DNA from: Candidatus Accumulibacter contiguus
GTDB lineage: Bacteria > Pseudomonadota > Gammaproteobacteria > Burkholderiales > Rhodocyclaceae
Direction of reading: 5' to 3'
DNA length: 38,659 nucleotides
NCBI RefSeq assembly: GCF_012940005.1
Contig: NZ_SPMX01000037.1
Location: 1-38,659, forward strand
This document shows positions 1 to 8,066 of the stretch, piece by piece; position 1 is the first letter of the stretch, and each line of letters opens with the position of its first letter. The position numbers and the translations under genes are program-made. Under the pieces are notes generated by a model. The model was not told the origin of the DNA and searched no databases. It saw only the letters and a list, made by a program, of their open reading frames with translations.

Positions 1-302
1 GCGAGAATCAGGAACAGGTTGAGCTTGCTTTCCGCAGCGCTGCCCAGCACCCGCGTGAGGCCCACCTGGTCGGCCAACTGCTTGAGGGCAAACAGCACCC
101 CAAAAATCTCGCCGCTGGTCATCTCTCCCGACCAGTCGTCGAATTCGCCCTTCACCAGACGTTCCATGGCGACGATTCGTTCCGGTGCCCAGTTCGTCAG
201 ATTGGCGATGGTTCGTGTGCAGACTTTGCCTCCCTCGCGATAGGACTCGCGAAGCAGGATGGCCGGCCTGGACTTTCGGTTGGGGACGCGGGCGATGTAC
301 AT
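1..302 (-). CDS. IS1634-type transposase, N-terminal part (runs off the window)
   Basis: This is the first 100 residues of a transposase; the rest lies left of the window. The start ATG is at 302-300 and opens MYIARVPNRKSRPAILLRES, followed by a Gly-Gly-Lys, Arg-Thr-Ile-Ala-Asn-Leu motif. That opening is typical of IS1634/IS4-group transposases, which copy themselves by DDE chemistry. The catalytic DDE residues would lie beyond the window edge, so activity cannot be judged. The gene reads away from an AT-rich inverted-repeat region (298-362) that probably holds the element's promoter or end. Family assignment is by recognition of the N-terminal motif only. Confidence 0.8.
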   Translation of the reverse strand, partial: MYIARVPNRKSRPAILLRESYREGGKVCTRTIANLTNWAPERIVAMERLVKGEFDDWSGEMTSGEIFGVLFALKQLADQVGLTRVLGSAAESKLNLFLIL

Positions 303-362
303 GCCGACAATAATAGCCAATAGCACATTGTTTGTAAATAGCTATTATTATATTTACATGCC
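298..362. repeat. AT-rich inverted repeat upstream of the IS1634-type transposase
   Basis: A perfect 9-base inverted repeat, AATAATAGC at 309-317 and GCTATTATT at 341-349, lies in a strongly AT-rich stretch that contrasts with the GC-rich surroundings. TACATGCC also occurs twice as a direct repeat (298-305 and 355-362). On the - strand a TATAAT hexamer (complement of 347-352) could serve as a -10 element for the transposase, but no convincing -35 is seen. It may be the insertion-sequence end plus promoter. The exact element boundary is not resolved. Confidence 0.4.
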
Positions 363-471
363 TACATTTTTGCCGATTTTCTGGTTTCTTGCCATGAATC
401 AACGACTTACCTCAAGGGCTCCGGGAAGGTCCGCCCGATTGTTCAATTCGCTGAACTGTCGTAAAAAGCCA

Positions 472-1170
472 ATGTACAAACGCAGATTTCTTCACTGCGC
501 CATCATTGTCGTTGCCTGCGTGCCGGCCCTAGCGGCCGCGGTGCCCACCTACACGGCCATCGATTTGGGCACACTTGGTGGCGCGCACGCTGGCGCCAGC
601 GCCATCAACGATAGCGGGCAAATCGCAGGAGGCTCGACCACGAATAGCGGCAACTATCACGCCTATATATATTCCGGAGGTGTAATGACCGACCTAGGTG
701 CCTTGGGAGGCAATGAGAGCATAGCTCTTGGCATTAACAATGCCGGGGAAGTTACAGGAGGGTCGTTCTACAACACTTCTCGCGGCGACAACCACGACTT
801 CTTGTATTCGATCGGCATAATGACTGACCTGGGTACTTTAGGTGGGACGAATAGTGTCGCGTACGACATCAACGACCTCGGACAAATAACAGGCATGGCA
901 AGTACCCCTGACGATGCCCGGATGAACACCTTCCTGTATTCTGATGGCATCATGACGAGTCTAGGCGACCTCATGTGCTGCAGCGGTAGGCCTAATTTTG
1001 GCATAGGCATAAATAACAGCAGCCAGATTGTAGCGGAAACGCACAGCCTCTACCGATCCTATCTCCTTACTCCAGTACCTGATGCGGCTGTTCCTGAGCC
1101 TGGCAGCCTACTTCTCCTTGCCACGGCGCTCGGCGGTGTCTTCGGGCTTCGGCGGAAGGAGAATTGCTGA
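472..1170 (+). CDS. secreted HAF-repeat PEP-CTERM protein
   Basis: A 232-residue exported protein of unknown role. A signal peptide (about residues 1-23) is followed by four HAF-type repeats whose signature DLGTLGG or a variant starts near residues 31, 74, 119 and 164, each followed by an AxxIN(D/N)xGQI segment. The C-terminus has the PEP-CTERM sorting signal: VPEP at 207-210, a hydrophobic helix, then an Arg-Arg tail. Such proteins are sorted by exosortase in bacteria that make exopolysaccharide; no exosortase gene is in this window. The reading frame is open further upstream (an ATG at 394 is possible), but the ATG at 472 puts the signal peptide at the N-terminus, so it was chosen. It stands alone between an IS gene and a TRAP operon. 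The lower GC of the upstream region may reflect the IS insertion. Confidence 0.8.
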   Translation: MYKRRFLHCAIIVVACVPALAAAVPTYTAIDLGTLGGAHAGASAINDSGQIAGGSTTNSGNYHAYIYSGGVMTDLGALGGNESIALGINNAGEVTGGSFYNTSRGDNHDFLYSIGIMTDLGTLGGTNSVAYDINDLGQITGMASTPDDARMNTFLYSDGIMTSLGDLMCCSGRPNFGIGINNSSQIVAETHSLYRSYLLTPVPDAAVPEPGSLLLLATALGGVFGLRRKENC

Positions 1171-1362
1171 CACCAAGATGGAGGGCCGCTGTTGTTGTGT
1201 CTTGGCGCATTGCGAGATGTGCCGCGCATCGTCAATCTTGCCGCTGCCGGCGCTTACCTCGCTGACGACCTGAAGAGCTATTGCGGCAGCGAGCACGAAA
1301 GCATGTTGCGGAAGCTGCAGGAGATCGAGATTCTTCCGCCAGATCGAAGGCCGATTGATTGA
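1171..1362 (+). other. open reading remnant directly after the PEP-CTERM stop
   Basis: The frame of the PEP-CTERM gene continues open for 63 codons after its TGA and ends at a second TGA (1360-1362). The tail is charged and helical in character and ends LQEIEILPPDRRPID, which looks like a protein C-terminus rather than random sequence. There is no start codon with a ribosome site. It may be a 3' fragment of a gene whose front half was lost. I do not recognise the family. Confidence 0.25.
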
Positions 1363-1374
1363 GGCCAGAACCAG

Positions 1375-1397
1375 ACCCGGACGTGCGCCGGGTTTTT
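1375..1397 (+). terminator. rho-independent terminator
   Basis: Stem CCCGG (1376-1380) pairs with CCGGG (1388-1392) across a 7-base loop and is followed by five T (1393-1397). It would end transcription from the PEP-CTERM gene and the remnant after it. Confidence 0.6.
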
Positions 1398-1742
1398 CCT
1401 TGTTGCAGACCGTCGCCAATCGCAGGGGCCAATCTGGCGCGAGCGCTCAGGATCGGGCTGAATTCCAGCCGTCTGGTGTCGCGCAGGGGGACAACCTCAA
1501 AGTTTGTTGGCGATCAAGGCCTGGCGGTGATCTCCGGGCCTTGTTGCTTTTGGGCAAGCATAAAGCTGGCGACTTGCCACTACCTCGTAGACTCAAACAA
1601 AGATGTGCCATAATCATGACTTCCGCATGCGGATCAAGCGGATGCGATCTTGCATTCTGCAAAGCGGCCTGATGAATTGCCCGGCAATGAGGCAAAGCGC
1701 AAGCGATCAGGTCTTGGAGGAGTGAATAGTTTGCTTGTCAAT
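1398..1742. other. intergenic stretch upstream of the TRAP operon, no gene seen
   Basis: About 345 bases without a supported gene. Short open frames are present on both strands, but none has a recognisable product or a good ribosome site. The promoter of dctQM should lie here. A CATAAT hexamer occurs near 1609-1614 without a clear -35, and I found no convincing sigma-54 GG/GC pair. Confidence 0.4.
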
Positions 1743-1748
1743 GGAGGG
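1743..1748 (+). promoter_or_regulatory. ribosome binding site that sets the dctQ start
   Basis: GGAGGG sits 7 bases before GTG at 1756. This strong Shine-Dalgarno favours the GTG over the in-frame TTG (1735) and ATG (1741), the latter of which overlaps the site itself. Confidence 0.65.
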
Positions 1749-1755
1749 ATATCCC

Positions 1756-2344
1756 GTGAACAGTCTACTAAAGCTTTCCAGCCTGATCGATGGACTCACC
1801 GAACGGATCGGCAAGAGCATCATCTGGCTGGTCCTGGTCGTTACCCTGATCGGCGCCGGCAATGCGGTCATGCGTTACTCCATCAACTACAGTTCGAACG
1901 CCTTTCTCGAGATCCAGTGGTACCTGTTTTCGGCGATTTTTCTCTTTGGCGCGGGCTACACGCTGAAGCGCAACGAGCATGTGCGCATTGACCTCATTGC
2001 CGGCCGCCTGTCGAGAAGAGGCCAGGCGTGGATCGACATTTTCGGCATCATTTTTTTTCCTGCTGCCGATGGCGATTGCCGTCATGTATCTGTCCTGGCC
2101 GATCTTTCTGCTCGCGCTGCACAACAACGAACAGTCGAGCAATGCCGGTGGTCTGGCGGTCTGGCCGGTGCGCCTGCTGGTGCCGATCGGCTTCTTCCTG
2201 CTGGTGATTCAGGGCCTCTCCGAGTTGATCAAAAGAATCGGCTTTCTGCTGGGAAAGTGCTCCGACCCGACCGCCAAGACGCACCAACCAACGCCTGAAG
2301 AAGAACTGGCGCTGGCCATCAAGGCCCAGAAGGGAGAACTGTGA
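1756..2344 (+). CDS. dctQ: TRAP transporter small permease DctQ (frameshifted at a T8 run)
   Basis: The small membrane subunit of a tripartite ATP-independent periplasmic transporter, which pairs with DctM to import an organic acid using an ion gradient. The GTG start at 1756 has a strong ribosome site. The first ~100 residues carry two membrane helices and the family motif EIQWYLF. The frame then breaks in eight T at 2051-2058: with seven T the reading passes from IDIFGIIFF into LLPMAIAVMYLSW and on to the normal stop at 2342-2344. The repaired protein is 195 residues with four membrane helices, a normal DctQ. As written, the protein loses its second half. The stop overlaps the dctM start by one base (TGATG), so translation is probably coupled. 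Whether the extra T is a sequencing error, a real mutation or a slippage site is open. Confidence 0.85.
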
Positions 2345-3846
2345 TGACCGAGTTCCTGATCGCCAACATGGCGCCGATCATTTTCGCTTCGATGGTCCTT
2401 TTCCTGCTCGTCGGTTTTCCGGTGTCCTTCGCGCTGGCGGCCAACGGCATTTTCTTTGGCTTGGTCGGCATCGAACTCGGTCTGCTCGGGCCGCAGCTGT
2501 TCCAGGCATTGCCGGATCGCATCTTCGGCATCATGAACAACGATACCTTGCTGGCGATCCCATTCTTCACCTTCATGGGCCTGATCCTCGAGAGATCGGG
2601 AATGGCCGAGGATCTTCTCGACACCATCGGCCAGCTTTTTGGACCGCTGCGTGGCGGCCTGGCTCTCGCGGTGATCTTCGTCGGCGCGCTGCTCGCGGCG
2701 ACGACCGGCGTCGTCGCCGCCTCGGTGATCTCGATGGGTCTGATCTCGCTGCCGATCATGCTGCGCTACGGCTATGACAAGAAACTCGCCTCCGGCGTCA
2801 TTGCCGCTTCCGGAACGCTGGCGCAGATCATTCCCCCCTCGCTGGTGCTGATCATCATGGCCGACCAGTTGGGCAAGTCGGTGGGCGACATGTACAAGGG
2901 CGCTTTCCTGCCGGGCATGACGCTGACCGCCTTCTACGTCGGCTATGTCGTGCTGGTGGCGATCTTCAGACCGCGCTGGATGCCGGCCCTGCCGCTCGAA
3001 GCGCGGACCTTGCGCGGCGGCAAGCTGCTGCTGCGCGTGCTGACGACGCTGGTACCGCCGCTGCTGCTGATCTTCCTGGTGCTCGGCACGATCTTTCTGG
3101 GTATCGCGACGCCGACCGAGGGCGGTGCGATGGGTGCGACCGGCGCCCTGATCATGGCGCTGGCACGCCGGCGCCTGTCGTGGAAGCTGCTCAGGCAGGC
3201 GATGGATACAACCGCCAAACTGACCACCTTCGTGGTCTTCATCCTGGTCGGCGCACGCGTCTTCTCGCTGACCTTCTACGGGGTCGATGGCCACAAATGG
3301 GTCGAGCACCTGCTCACCGGCCTGCCAGGTGGCGAAGTCGGTTTCCTGATCATTGTCAACATACTGGTTTTCCTGCTCGCCTTCTTCCTCGACTTCTTTG
3401 AACTTTCGTTCATCGTCGTGCCGCTGCTGGGTCCGGTTGCGCAGGCGCTCGGCATCGATCTGATCTGGTTTGGCGTTCTGCTGGCGGTCAACATGCAGAC
3501 TTCGTTCATGCACCCGCCATTCGGCTTTGCGCTCTTCTACCTGCGCTCGGTGGCGCCGGCGTCGGTCAAGACCACCGATATCTACTGGGGAGCGATACCC
3601 TTCGTCTGCATCCAGATCATCATGGTCGGAATCCTCATCTTCTTTCCGCAACTCGTCACTTTCGGTCTCGATCAGGAGGAGAAGGTCGATCTCGATTCGG
3701 TACAGATCGAGATGCCAACGTCCGATTACGGCGCGCCCTCTACGCCACCGGGTTTCGAGAGCCCGAAAGAGGCTTCCCCTGCCGCTTCGGAAGATGCCGC
3801 CAGCAAGGCCGTGCGCGATGCGATGAAGCAGGATCAGACGAAGTAA
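2344..3846 (+). CDS. dctM: TRAP transporter large permease DctM
   Basis: The large integral membrane subunit of the TRAP transporter, about 500 residues, forming the transport path in the inner membrane. Most of the length is hydrophobic helices. Family-typical blocks are seen, such as TTGVVAASVISMGL and SGTLAQIIPPSLVLIIMADQ. The protein is longer than the usual ~430 residues because of a hydrophilic, Pro/Ser/Glu-rich C-terminal tail of about 60 residues after the last helix. ATG at 2344 overlaps the dctQ stop; a GTG one codon upstream is a possible alternative. A strong hairpin terminator lies 70 bases downstream. The substrate cannot be read from this subunit. Confidence 0.93.
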   Translation: MTEFLIANMAPIIFASMVLFLLVGFPVSFALAANGIFFGLVGIELGLLGPQLFQALPDRIFGIMNNDTLLAIPFFTFMGLILERSGMAEDLLDTIGQLFGPLRGGLALAVIFVGALLAATTGVVAASVISMGLISLPIMLRYGYDKKLASGVIAASGTLAQIIPPSLVLIIMADQLGKSVGDMYKGAFLPGMTLTAFYVGYVVLVAIFRPRWMPALPLEARTLRGGKLLLRVLTTLVPPLLLIFLVLGTIFLGIATPTEGGAMGATGALIMALARRRLSWKLLRQAMDTTAKLTTFVVFILVGARVFSLTFYGVDGHKWVEHLLTGLPGGEVGFLIIVNILVFLLAFFLDFFELSFIVVPLLGPVAQALGIDLIWFGVLLAVNMQTSFMHPPFGFALFYLRSVAPASVKTTDIYWGAIPFVCIQIIMVGILIFFPQLVTFGLDQEEKVDLDSVQIEMPTSDYGAPSTPPGFESPKEASPAASEDAASKAVRDAMKQDQTK

Positions 3847-3918
3847 CTGTTGTCGCCTCTCGGCGAATGCTCGACGGCCGGAGATCGTCGAGCGGCCTCG
3901 CGGGTGATGGGCCCATGA

Positions 3919-3952
3919 AAAAGGAACGGCGGCGTCGGCCTCCGTTCCTTTT
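3919..3952. terminator. bidirectional terminator between dctM and dctP
   Basis: AAAAGGAACGG (3919-3929) pairs perfectly with CCGTTCCTTTT (3942-3952). The A-run on one side and T-run on the other suit termination in both directions, as expected between convergent genes. Confidence 0.8.
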
Positions 3953-4002
3953 ACTGCGCAGTAGCGGCAGCAACCGACTGCCGCAGGCTTCGCTCGATAC
4001 GT

Positions 4003-5082
4003 CTAGCGCTTGCTGTACATGTAGCTGGAGTATGCACCTTCGGCGATGCGATGCCAGAGGTTCTGGTCGTCCATGAACTTCTTGTAGTCGTCATAGACCT
4101 TCTTGAACTGGGCGTTCGTCGCCGAGGTCTCGGCGTACAGTTCCATCGCAGCCTTGTAGCAGGCGTCCATGACTTCTTTCGGGAACTGCTTCAACTGTGT
4201 TCCCGAACCCACGAGCTGCTTGAGCGCAGTTGGGTTCTTCGAGTCGTACTTGGCGACCATGTCGACGTGCGCGTCGGCACAGGCGAGTTGTAGAATGGTC
4301 TGGTATTCCTTGGGCAGTTCAGCCCACTTCTTGAGGCTGACATAGGCGGACACTTGCGGGCCGCCTTCCCACCAGCCGGGGTAATAATAGAACTTGGCCA
4401 CCTTGTTGAATCCGAGCTTCTGGTCATCATAGGGGCCGATCCATTCGGCCGCGTCGATGGTGCCCTTTTCGAGTGCCGGATAGATGTCGCCACCGGGGAT
4501 CTGCTGCGGAACGGCACCCAGCTTGCTGAGCACGGCACCGGCGAAGCCACCGATGCGGATCTTCAGGCCCTTGAGGTCGGCCGCCGTCTTGATCTCCTTG
4601 CGATACCAGCCACCCATCTGTGTGGTGGTGTTGCCACAGGGGATGGTCATGATGTTCGACTTGGCAAACACTTCGCCGAGCAGTTTGCTGCCATTACCGT
4701 AACGCATCCAGGCGTCCATCTGGCGGTTGGTCATCCCGAAGGGAACGGCCGTCTCCAGGGCGTAGGTCGGATCCTTGCCGAAAAAATAATAGGAAACCGT
4801 GTGTCCCATTTCGACGGTACCGTCCTTGACGGCATCGAACACCGCCGGCCCGGGAACGATTTCGCCGCCGGCAAAAACCTGAATCTGGAACTTGCCGCCA
4901 GTCGCTTCGGCAACCCGCTTGGCCATGTGCTCGGCACCTCCGTAAATGGTATCGAGGCTCTTCGGGAAGCTTGAAGCCAGGCGCCACTTGACCGTCGGGG
5001 CGTTCTGGGCAATCGCCGGCATGGCCATCGTACCGACCGCAAGGCCAGCACCCGCATTCTTCAAAAAGGAACGTCTTTCCAC
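4003..5082 (-). CDS. dctP: TRAP transporter substrate-binding protein, DctP/TakP-like
   Basis: The periplasmic solute-binding protein of a TRAP transporter, 359 residues. The N-terminus ERRSFLK followed by a hydrophobic stretch and AIAQ is a twin-arginine-type signal with a cleavage site near residue 26. The mature part has the DctP fold. The block around GGDIYPALEKGTIDAAEWIG and the later YYYPGWWEGG resemble the TakP group, which binds 2-oxo acids or lactate-type monocarboxylates; the exact ligand is not certain. GTG at 5082 was chosen because AGGAGA stands just upstream on the - strand. The gene faces dctQM across a shared terminator instead of leading the operon, so its expression is set separately. 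It is still the likely partner, as no other binding protein is in the window. Confidence 0.9.
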   Translation of the reverse strand: MERRSFLKNAGAGLAVGTMAMPAIAQNAPTVKWRLASSFPKSLDTIYGGAEHMAKRVAEATGGKFQIQVFAGGEIVPGPAVFDAVKDGTVEMGHTVSYYFFGKDPTYALETAVPFGMTNRQMDAWMRYGNGSKLLGEVFAKSNIMTIPCGNTTTQMGGWYRKEIKTAADLKGLKIRIGGFAGAVLSKLGAVPQQIPGGDIYPALEKGTIDAAEWIGPYDDQKLGFNKVAKFYYYPGWWEGGPQVSAYVSLKKWAELPKEYQTILQLACADAHVDMVAKYDSKNPTALKQLVGSGTQLKQFPKEVMDACYKAAMELYAETSATNAQFKKVYDDYKKFMDDQNLWHRIAEGAYSSYMYSKR

Positions 5083-5180
5083 AATTTGTCTCCTATAGGT
5101 TCTTGTGTTCTTGTAAACGAGTCGCCCAACGATTATAGCGAAAGCAGTCGTGCATGGAACAAACCTTGCCTGACGGCCAG

Positions 5181-5213
5181 GACTTTTCCAGGCACATCCG
5201 ATTCATGAAAGTC
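5181..5213 (+). repeat. dispersed intergenic repeat, copy 1
   Basis: A 33-base segment that starts GACTTTTCCAG and ends CATGAAAGTC; the ends form a GACTTT/AAAGTC inverted repeat. An inverted copy with 3 mismatches and one gap lies at 10985-11016. Related ATGAAAGTCG sequence is found at 38321. It lies in the 223-base gap between dctP and pmbA, where no gene is seen. Confidence 0.6.
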
Positions 5214-5305
5214 AAGACCGTCTCCCTCCCTTGCCGGAATCCCTCGATGGGCACGGAGCATGCTCCGCGAAACCCCGCCTTCGCCTCCGCGAGAGGGGAG
5301 ATTCG

Positions 5306-6679
5306 TCAGTCGCCAGCCACCTTCATCTTCTCGATCAGCAGCGAACCCACCTGCTTCGAACCGCGCACCAGAACGTCGTTGCCGACCGCCGCGACGTTTC
5401 GGAACATGTCGCGAAGATTGCCGGCAATGGTGATTCCTTCCACTGGATGTACGATCTCGCCACCTTCGATCCAGTAACCGGCTGCGCCGCGCGAATAATC
5501 ACCGGTCACATAGTTGACACCCTGACCGAGCAACTCGGTGACCAGCAATCCGCGCCCCATTTTCCTGAGCAGGCCCTGCAGACCACGTTTCCCCGGATGG
5601 ACGATCAGGTTGTGGCAGCCGCCGGCATTGCCGGTGCTCTGCATTCCCAGCTTGCGCGCGCTGTAGGCGCTCAGGAAGTAGCCCTGCAGCCGGCCATCAA
5701 CCAGCACTTCGCGGTCATGCGTTGCGACCCCGTCGCTATCGAAATAGCTGCTCGCCAGGCCGCGTGGCAGATGCGGTCGCTCGCTGATCTGCATTTTCCT
5801 CGAAAAGATGCGCTTGCCGAGACTGTCGACCAGGAAGGAGGTCTTCCGGTACAGGCTGCCACCGCTGACCGCATGCACGAAGCTGCCGATCAGCGAAGAT
5901 GCGAGGGGCGCTTCGAAAACGACCGGTACCCGGCAGGTTTTGACCTTGCGCGCAGCGAGTCGTGACACGGCTCGCTGCGCGGCGATCTCGCCAATCGACT
6001 CGGGAGAGCCAATTGCCGAGGGGTCGCGGGCAGTCGAATACCAGTCGTCACGCTGCATGTTTTCGTTCTTGCCGGCGATCACCGAGCACGAAAGATAATG
6101 CCGCGAACTCGGGTAGCCGCCCATGAAACCCAGGCTGTTGGCCGAAATGAACTGCCCTTCCTGGATCGACACGGTAGCACCTTCCGAGTTGCTGATCTGC
6201 GGGCTGACCGCAAATGCCGCCTGTTCGCAACGCCGGGCAAGTTCGACGGCAGCCTCGACCGAGAGCAGCCAGGGATGGTAGAGATCGAGATCCGGTAGGC
6301 TGCCGGTGTCGATGGCCAGCAACTCCAGGTCGGGCAGGCCTGCACAGGGGTCGGCGGCAGTAAAGCGGGCGATGTTCAGCGCCGCGTCGACAGTCTCGCG
6401 CCAGGCCGTTGGAGAAAAGTCGGAAGTGCTCGCCTGCCCTTTCCGCTGACCCAGGTAGACCGAGACTGCAATTCCCTTGTCACGGTTGTATTCGATGGTC
6501 TCGACCTCACCGCAGCGCACCGTCACCGACTGACCAAAACCAACCGAGACGTCGACCTCGCAGGCGCTGGCTCCCTGCTTGCCGGCATAAACCAGGACAT
6601 CTTGTGCCAATTGCTGGAGAACTTCGAGACGGTGACTGAAGCGTGATTCGCTAGGAGCAATGGAACTTGAACGGGGCAT
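5306..6679 (-). CDS. pmbA: metalloprotease-associated protein PmbA/TldE
   Basis: TldE/PmbA, 457 residues (family about 450). It forms the TldD-TldE protease, which trims peptides such as microcin B17 precursor and degrades the CcdA antitoxin in E. coli. The whole chain matches the TldD/TldE fold. The C-terminal half carries NAGGCHNLIVHPG and a GVNYVTGDYSRGAAGYWIEG block, typical of TldE. As expected for this subunit, there is no HExxxH metal site; that belongs to TldD, which is not in the window. ATG 6679 was chosen over an upstream TTG (6700) because the latter only adds a non-conserved lead. The gene diverges from darP, a pairing also seen in E. coli (pmbA-yjgA). Confidence 0.92.
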   Translation of the reverse strand: MPRSSSIAPSESRFSHRLEVLQQLAQDVLVYAGKQGASACEVDVSVGFGQSVTVRCGEVETIEYNRDKGIAVSVYLGQRKGQASTSDFSPTAWRETVDAALNIARFTAADPCAGLPDLELLAIDTGSLPDLDLYHPWLLSVEAAVELARRCEQAAFAVSPQISNSEGATVSIQEGQFISANSLGFMGGYPSSRHYLSCSVIAGKNENMQRDDWYSTARDPSAIGSPESIGEIAAQRAVSRLAARKVKTCRVPVVFEAPLASSLIGSFVHAVSGGSLYRKTSFLVDSLGKRIFSRKMQISERPHLPRGLASSYFDSDGVATHDREVLVDGRLQGYFLSAYSARKLGMQSTGNAGGCHNLIVHPGKRGLQGLLRKMGRGLLVTELLGQGVNYVTGDYSRGAAGYWIEGGEIVHPVEGITIAGNLRDMFRNVAAVGNDVLVRGSKQVGSLLIEKMKVAGD

Positions 6680-6798
6680 GGGGGCGATCGCCAGAGGCAA
6701 AAACCGTTATCATAGCAGTTCCCCGAAAGGCGCCGCTTGCCGCATTGCAAGCCTTCCCGGTTTTCCCCCTGCCACAGCGAAAGGCACGTCGTAAGCCG

Positions 6799-7338
6799 AT
6801 GAGCACCCCTGAAGAAGTGCCAGCACCGCCATCGAAAACGCAGCGCAAACGGGCCATGGAAGAACTCCAGGCGCTCGGCGAGGAACTCGTCGAACTGGCT
6901 GCTGATCGGCTCAAGAAAATCGCGCTCCCGGAGGGTCTGCTCGCCGCCGTCCGTGAAGCCCGGCGCATGTCCCGACACGACGATGCGCGGCGCCGCCAAC
7001 TGCAGTATATTGGCCGCCTGATGCGCGATGTGGATCCTGCGCCGATCCGCCATGCCTTGGCGGTAGTGCGTGGCGAATCAGCCGAAGAAACCGGCAAACT
7101 GCACCGCCTCGAACGTCTGCGCGCCGAGTTGCTGGCGGATGAGAAGGTTATCTACAGCATCGCCAGCACGTCGCCGTCGATCGACCTGCAGCGTCTGCGT
7201 TCGCTGCGCCGCGCCGCACTGCTTGAGCAGGCACAGGGCAAGCCACCGCGCAGCTACCGCGCCATCTTTCAACTCCTCAAAGAACTCCAGGAAGGCGATA
7301 CTACTGTCGACGACAACGATGAACATGAACCCCGATGA
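6799..7338 (+). CDS. darP: ribosome-associated protein DarP (YjgA)
   Basis: A small, charged, helical protein of 179 residues that in E. coli helps late assembly of the 50S ribosomal subunit. Recognisable features are the KTQRKRAMEELQALGEELV start, the IALPEGLLAAVREARRM block and the RRRQLQYIGRLMRD motif, in the family order. The frame is open further upstream, but ATG 6799 gives the conserved N-terminus. It diverges from pmbA and its end overlaps the mogA start by about 20 bases, so darP and mogA are probably co-transcribed and translationally coupled. Confidence 0.92.
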   Translation: MSTPEEVPAPPSKTQRKRAMEELQALGEELVELAADRLKKIALPEGLLAAVREARRMSRHDDARRRQLQYIGRLMRDVDPAPIRHALAVVRGESAEETGKLHRLERLRAELLADEKVIYSIASTSPSIDLQRLRSLRRAALLEQAQGKPPRSYRAIFQLLKELQEGDTTVDDNDEHEPR

Positions 7339-7924
7339 AGAACTGCGGATCGGCCTGTTGTCGATCAGTGACCGCGCCTCGCAAGGTGTCTATGAGGACC
7401 AGGGCATCCCGGCGTTGCGCGAATGGTTTGCCAACGCCTTGCGCAGCCCCTGGCGAATGGAAACCCGCCTGATTGCCGATGACCAGGCGATGATCGAAAA
7501 GACGCTGATCGAACTGGTCGATACGGTCGGCTGCCAGCTGGTGCTGACCACCGGTGGCACCGGCCCGGCTGCGCGCGACGTTACGCCGGAAGCCACCCTG
7601 GCCGTCGCCGACAAGGTGATGCCGGGCTTCGGTGAAGAAATGCGGCGCATCAGCCTCAACTTCGTGCCGACCGCCATCCTCTCGCGTCAAGTCGGGGTGA
7701 TCCGTGGCCAGGCACTGATCCTCAACCTACCGGGGCAGCCGAAATCGATCCGGGAAACCCTGGAAGGGGTCAAGGCTGCCGACGGTACGGTGCTGGCGAA
7801 CGGCATCTTCGCTGCGGTCCCCTACTGCATCGACCTGATCGGCGGTCCTTATATCGAGACGTTCGACGCGGTGATCAAGGCCTTCCGGCCAAAATCCGCA
7901 CGCCGGCCGGGACCGGCGGTCTGA
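7319..7924 (+). CDS. mogA: molybdopterin adenylyltransferase MogA
   Basis: MogA adenylates molybdopterin before molybdenum insertion in molybdenum cofactor synthesis. The protein is 201 residues (199 from a second ATG at 7325) and very close to E. coli Mog: IGLLSISDRAS near the start, the nucleotide-binding TTGGTGP motif, DVTPEATLAVADKVMPGFGE, the VGVIRGQALILNLPGQPKSI block and the closing AFRPKSARR. It overlaps the end of darP. No other Mo-cofactor genes are in the window. Confidence 0.95.
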   Translation: MNMNPDEELRIGLLSISDRASQGVYEDQGIPALREWFANALRSPWRMETRLIADDQAMIEKTLIELVDTVGCQLVLTTGGTGPAARDVTPEATLAVADKVMPGFGEEMRRISLNFVPTAILSRQVGVIRGQALILNLPGQPKSIRETLEGVKAADGTVLANGIFAAVPYCIDLIGGPYIETFDAVIKAFRPKSARRPGPAV

Positions 7925-7951
7925 GGCTTGGCCCGTTTGCCGTGGCAAGCC
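7925..7951 (+). terminator. possible terminator after mogA
   Basis: GGCTTG (7925-7930) pairs with CAAGCC (7946-7951), with partial pairing further in, followed by a modest T-rich CTTTCATTCCTTT. The stem is imperfect and the U-tract interrupted. Confidence 0.35.
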
Positions 7952-8066
7952 CTTTCATTCCTTTGAATCTTGCTGACCGGCTGTGCCGGATCATCCAGGC
8001 AGTTCGGTCGTGCATCAAGCGAGTCGTCTGACCCCTGCCCCAACCCCCTCCGCTGTCGCAACCCAT

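Noticed and set aside
1398-1742. Sigma-54 promoter for the TRAP operon
   Set aside because: TGGC and TTGC motifs occur but not at the required spacing.
1735-1755. Earlier start codons for dctQ (TTG 1735, ATG 1741)
   Set aside because: The strong GGAGGG lies inside this stretch at the right distance for GTG 1756, and the extra residues are not typical of the family.
2209-3651. 480-codon open frame on the - strand opposite dctM
   Set aside because: It is a shadow of the GC-rich dctM gene: composition is extreme (Asp/Gln/Arg/His-rich), with no recognisable domain.
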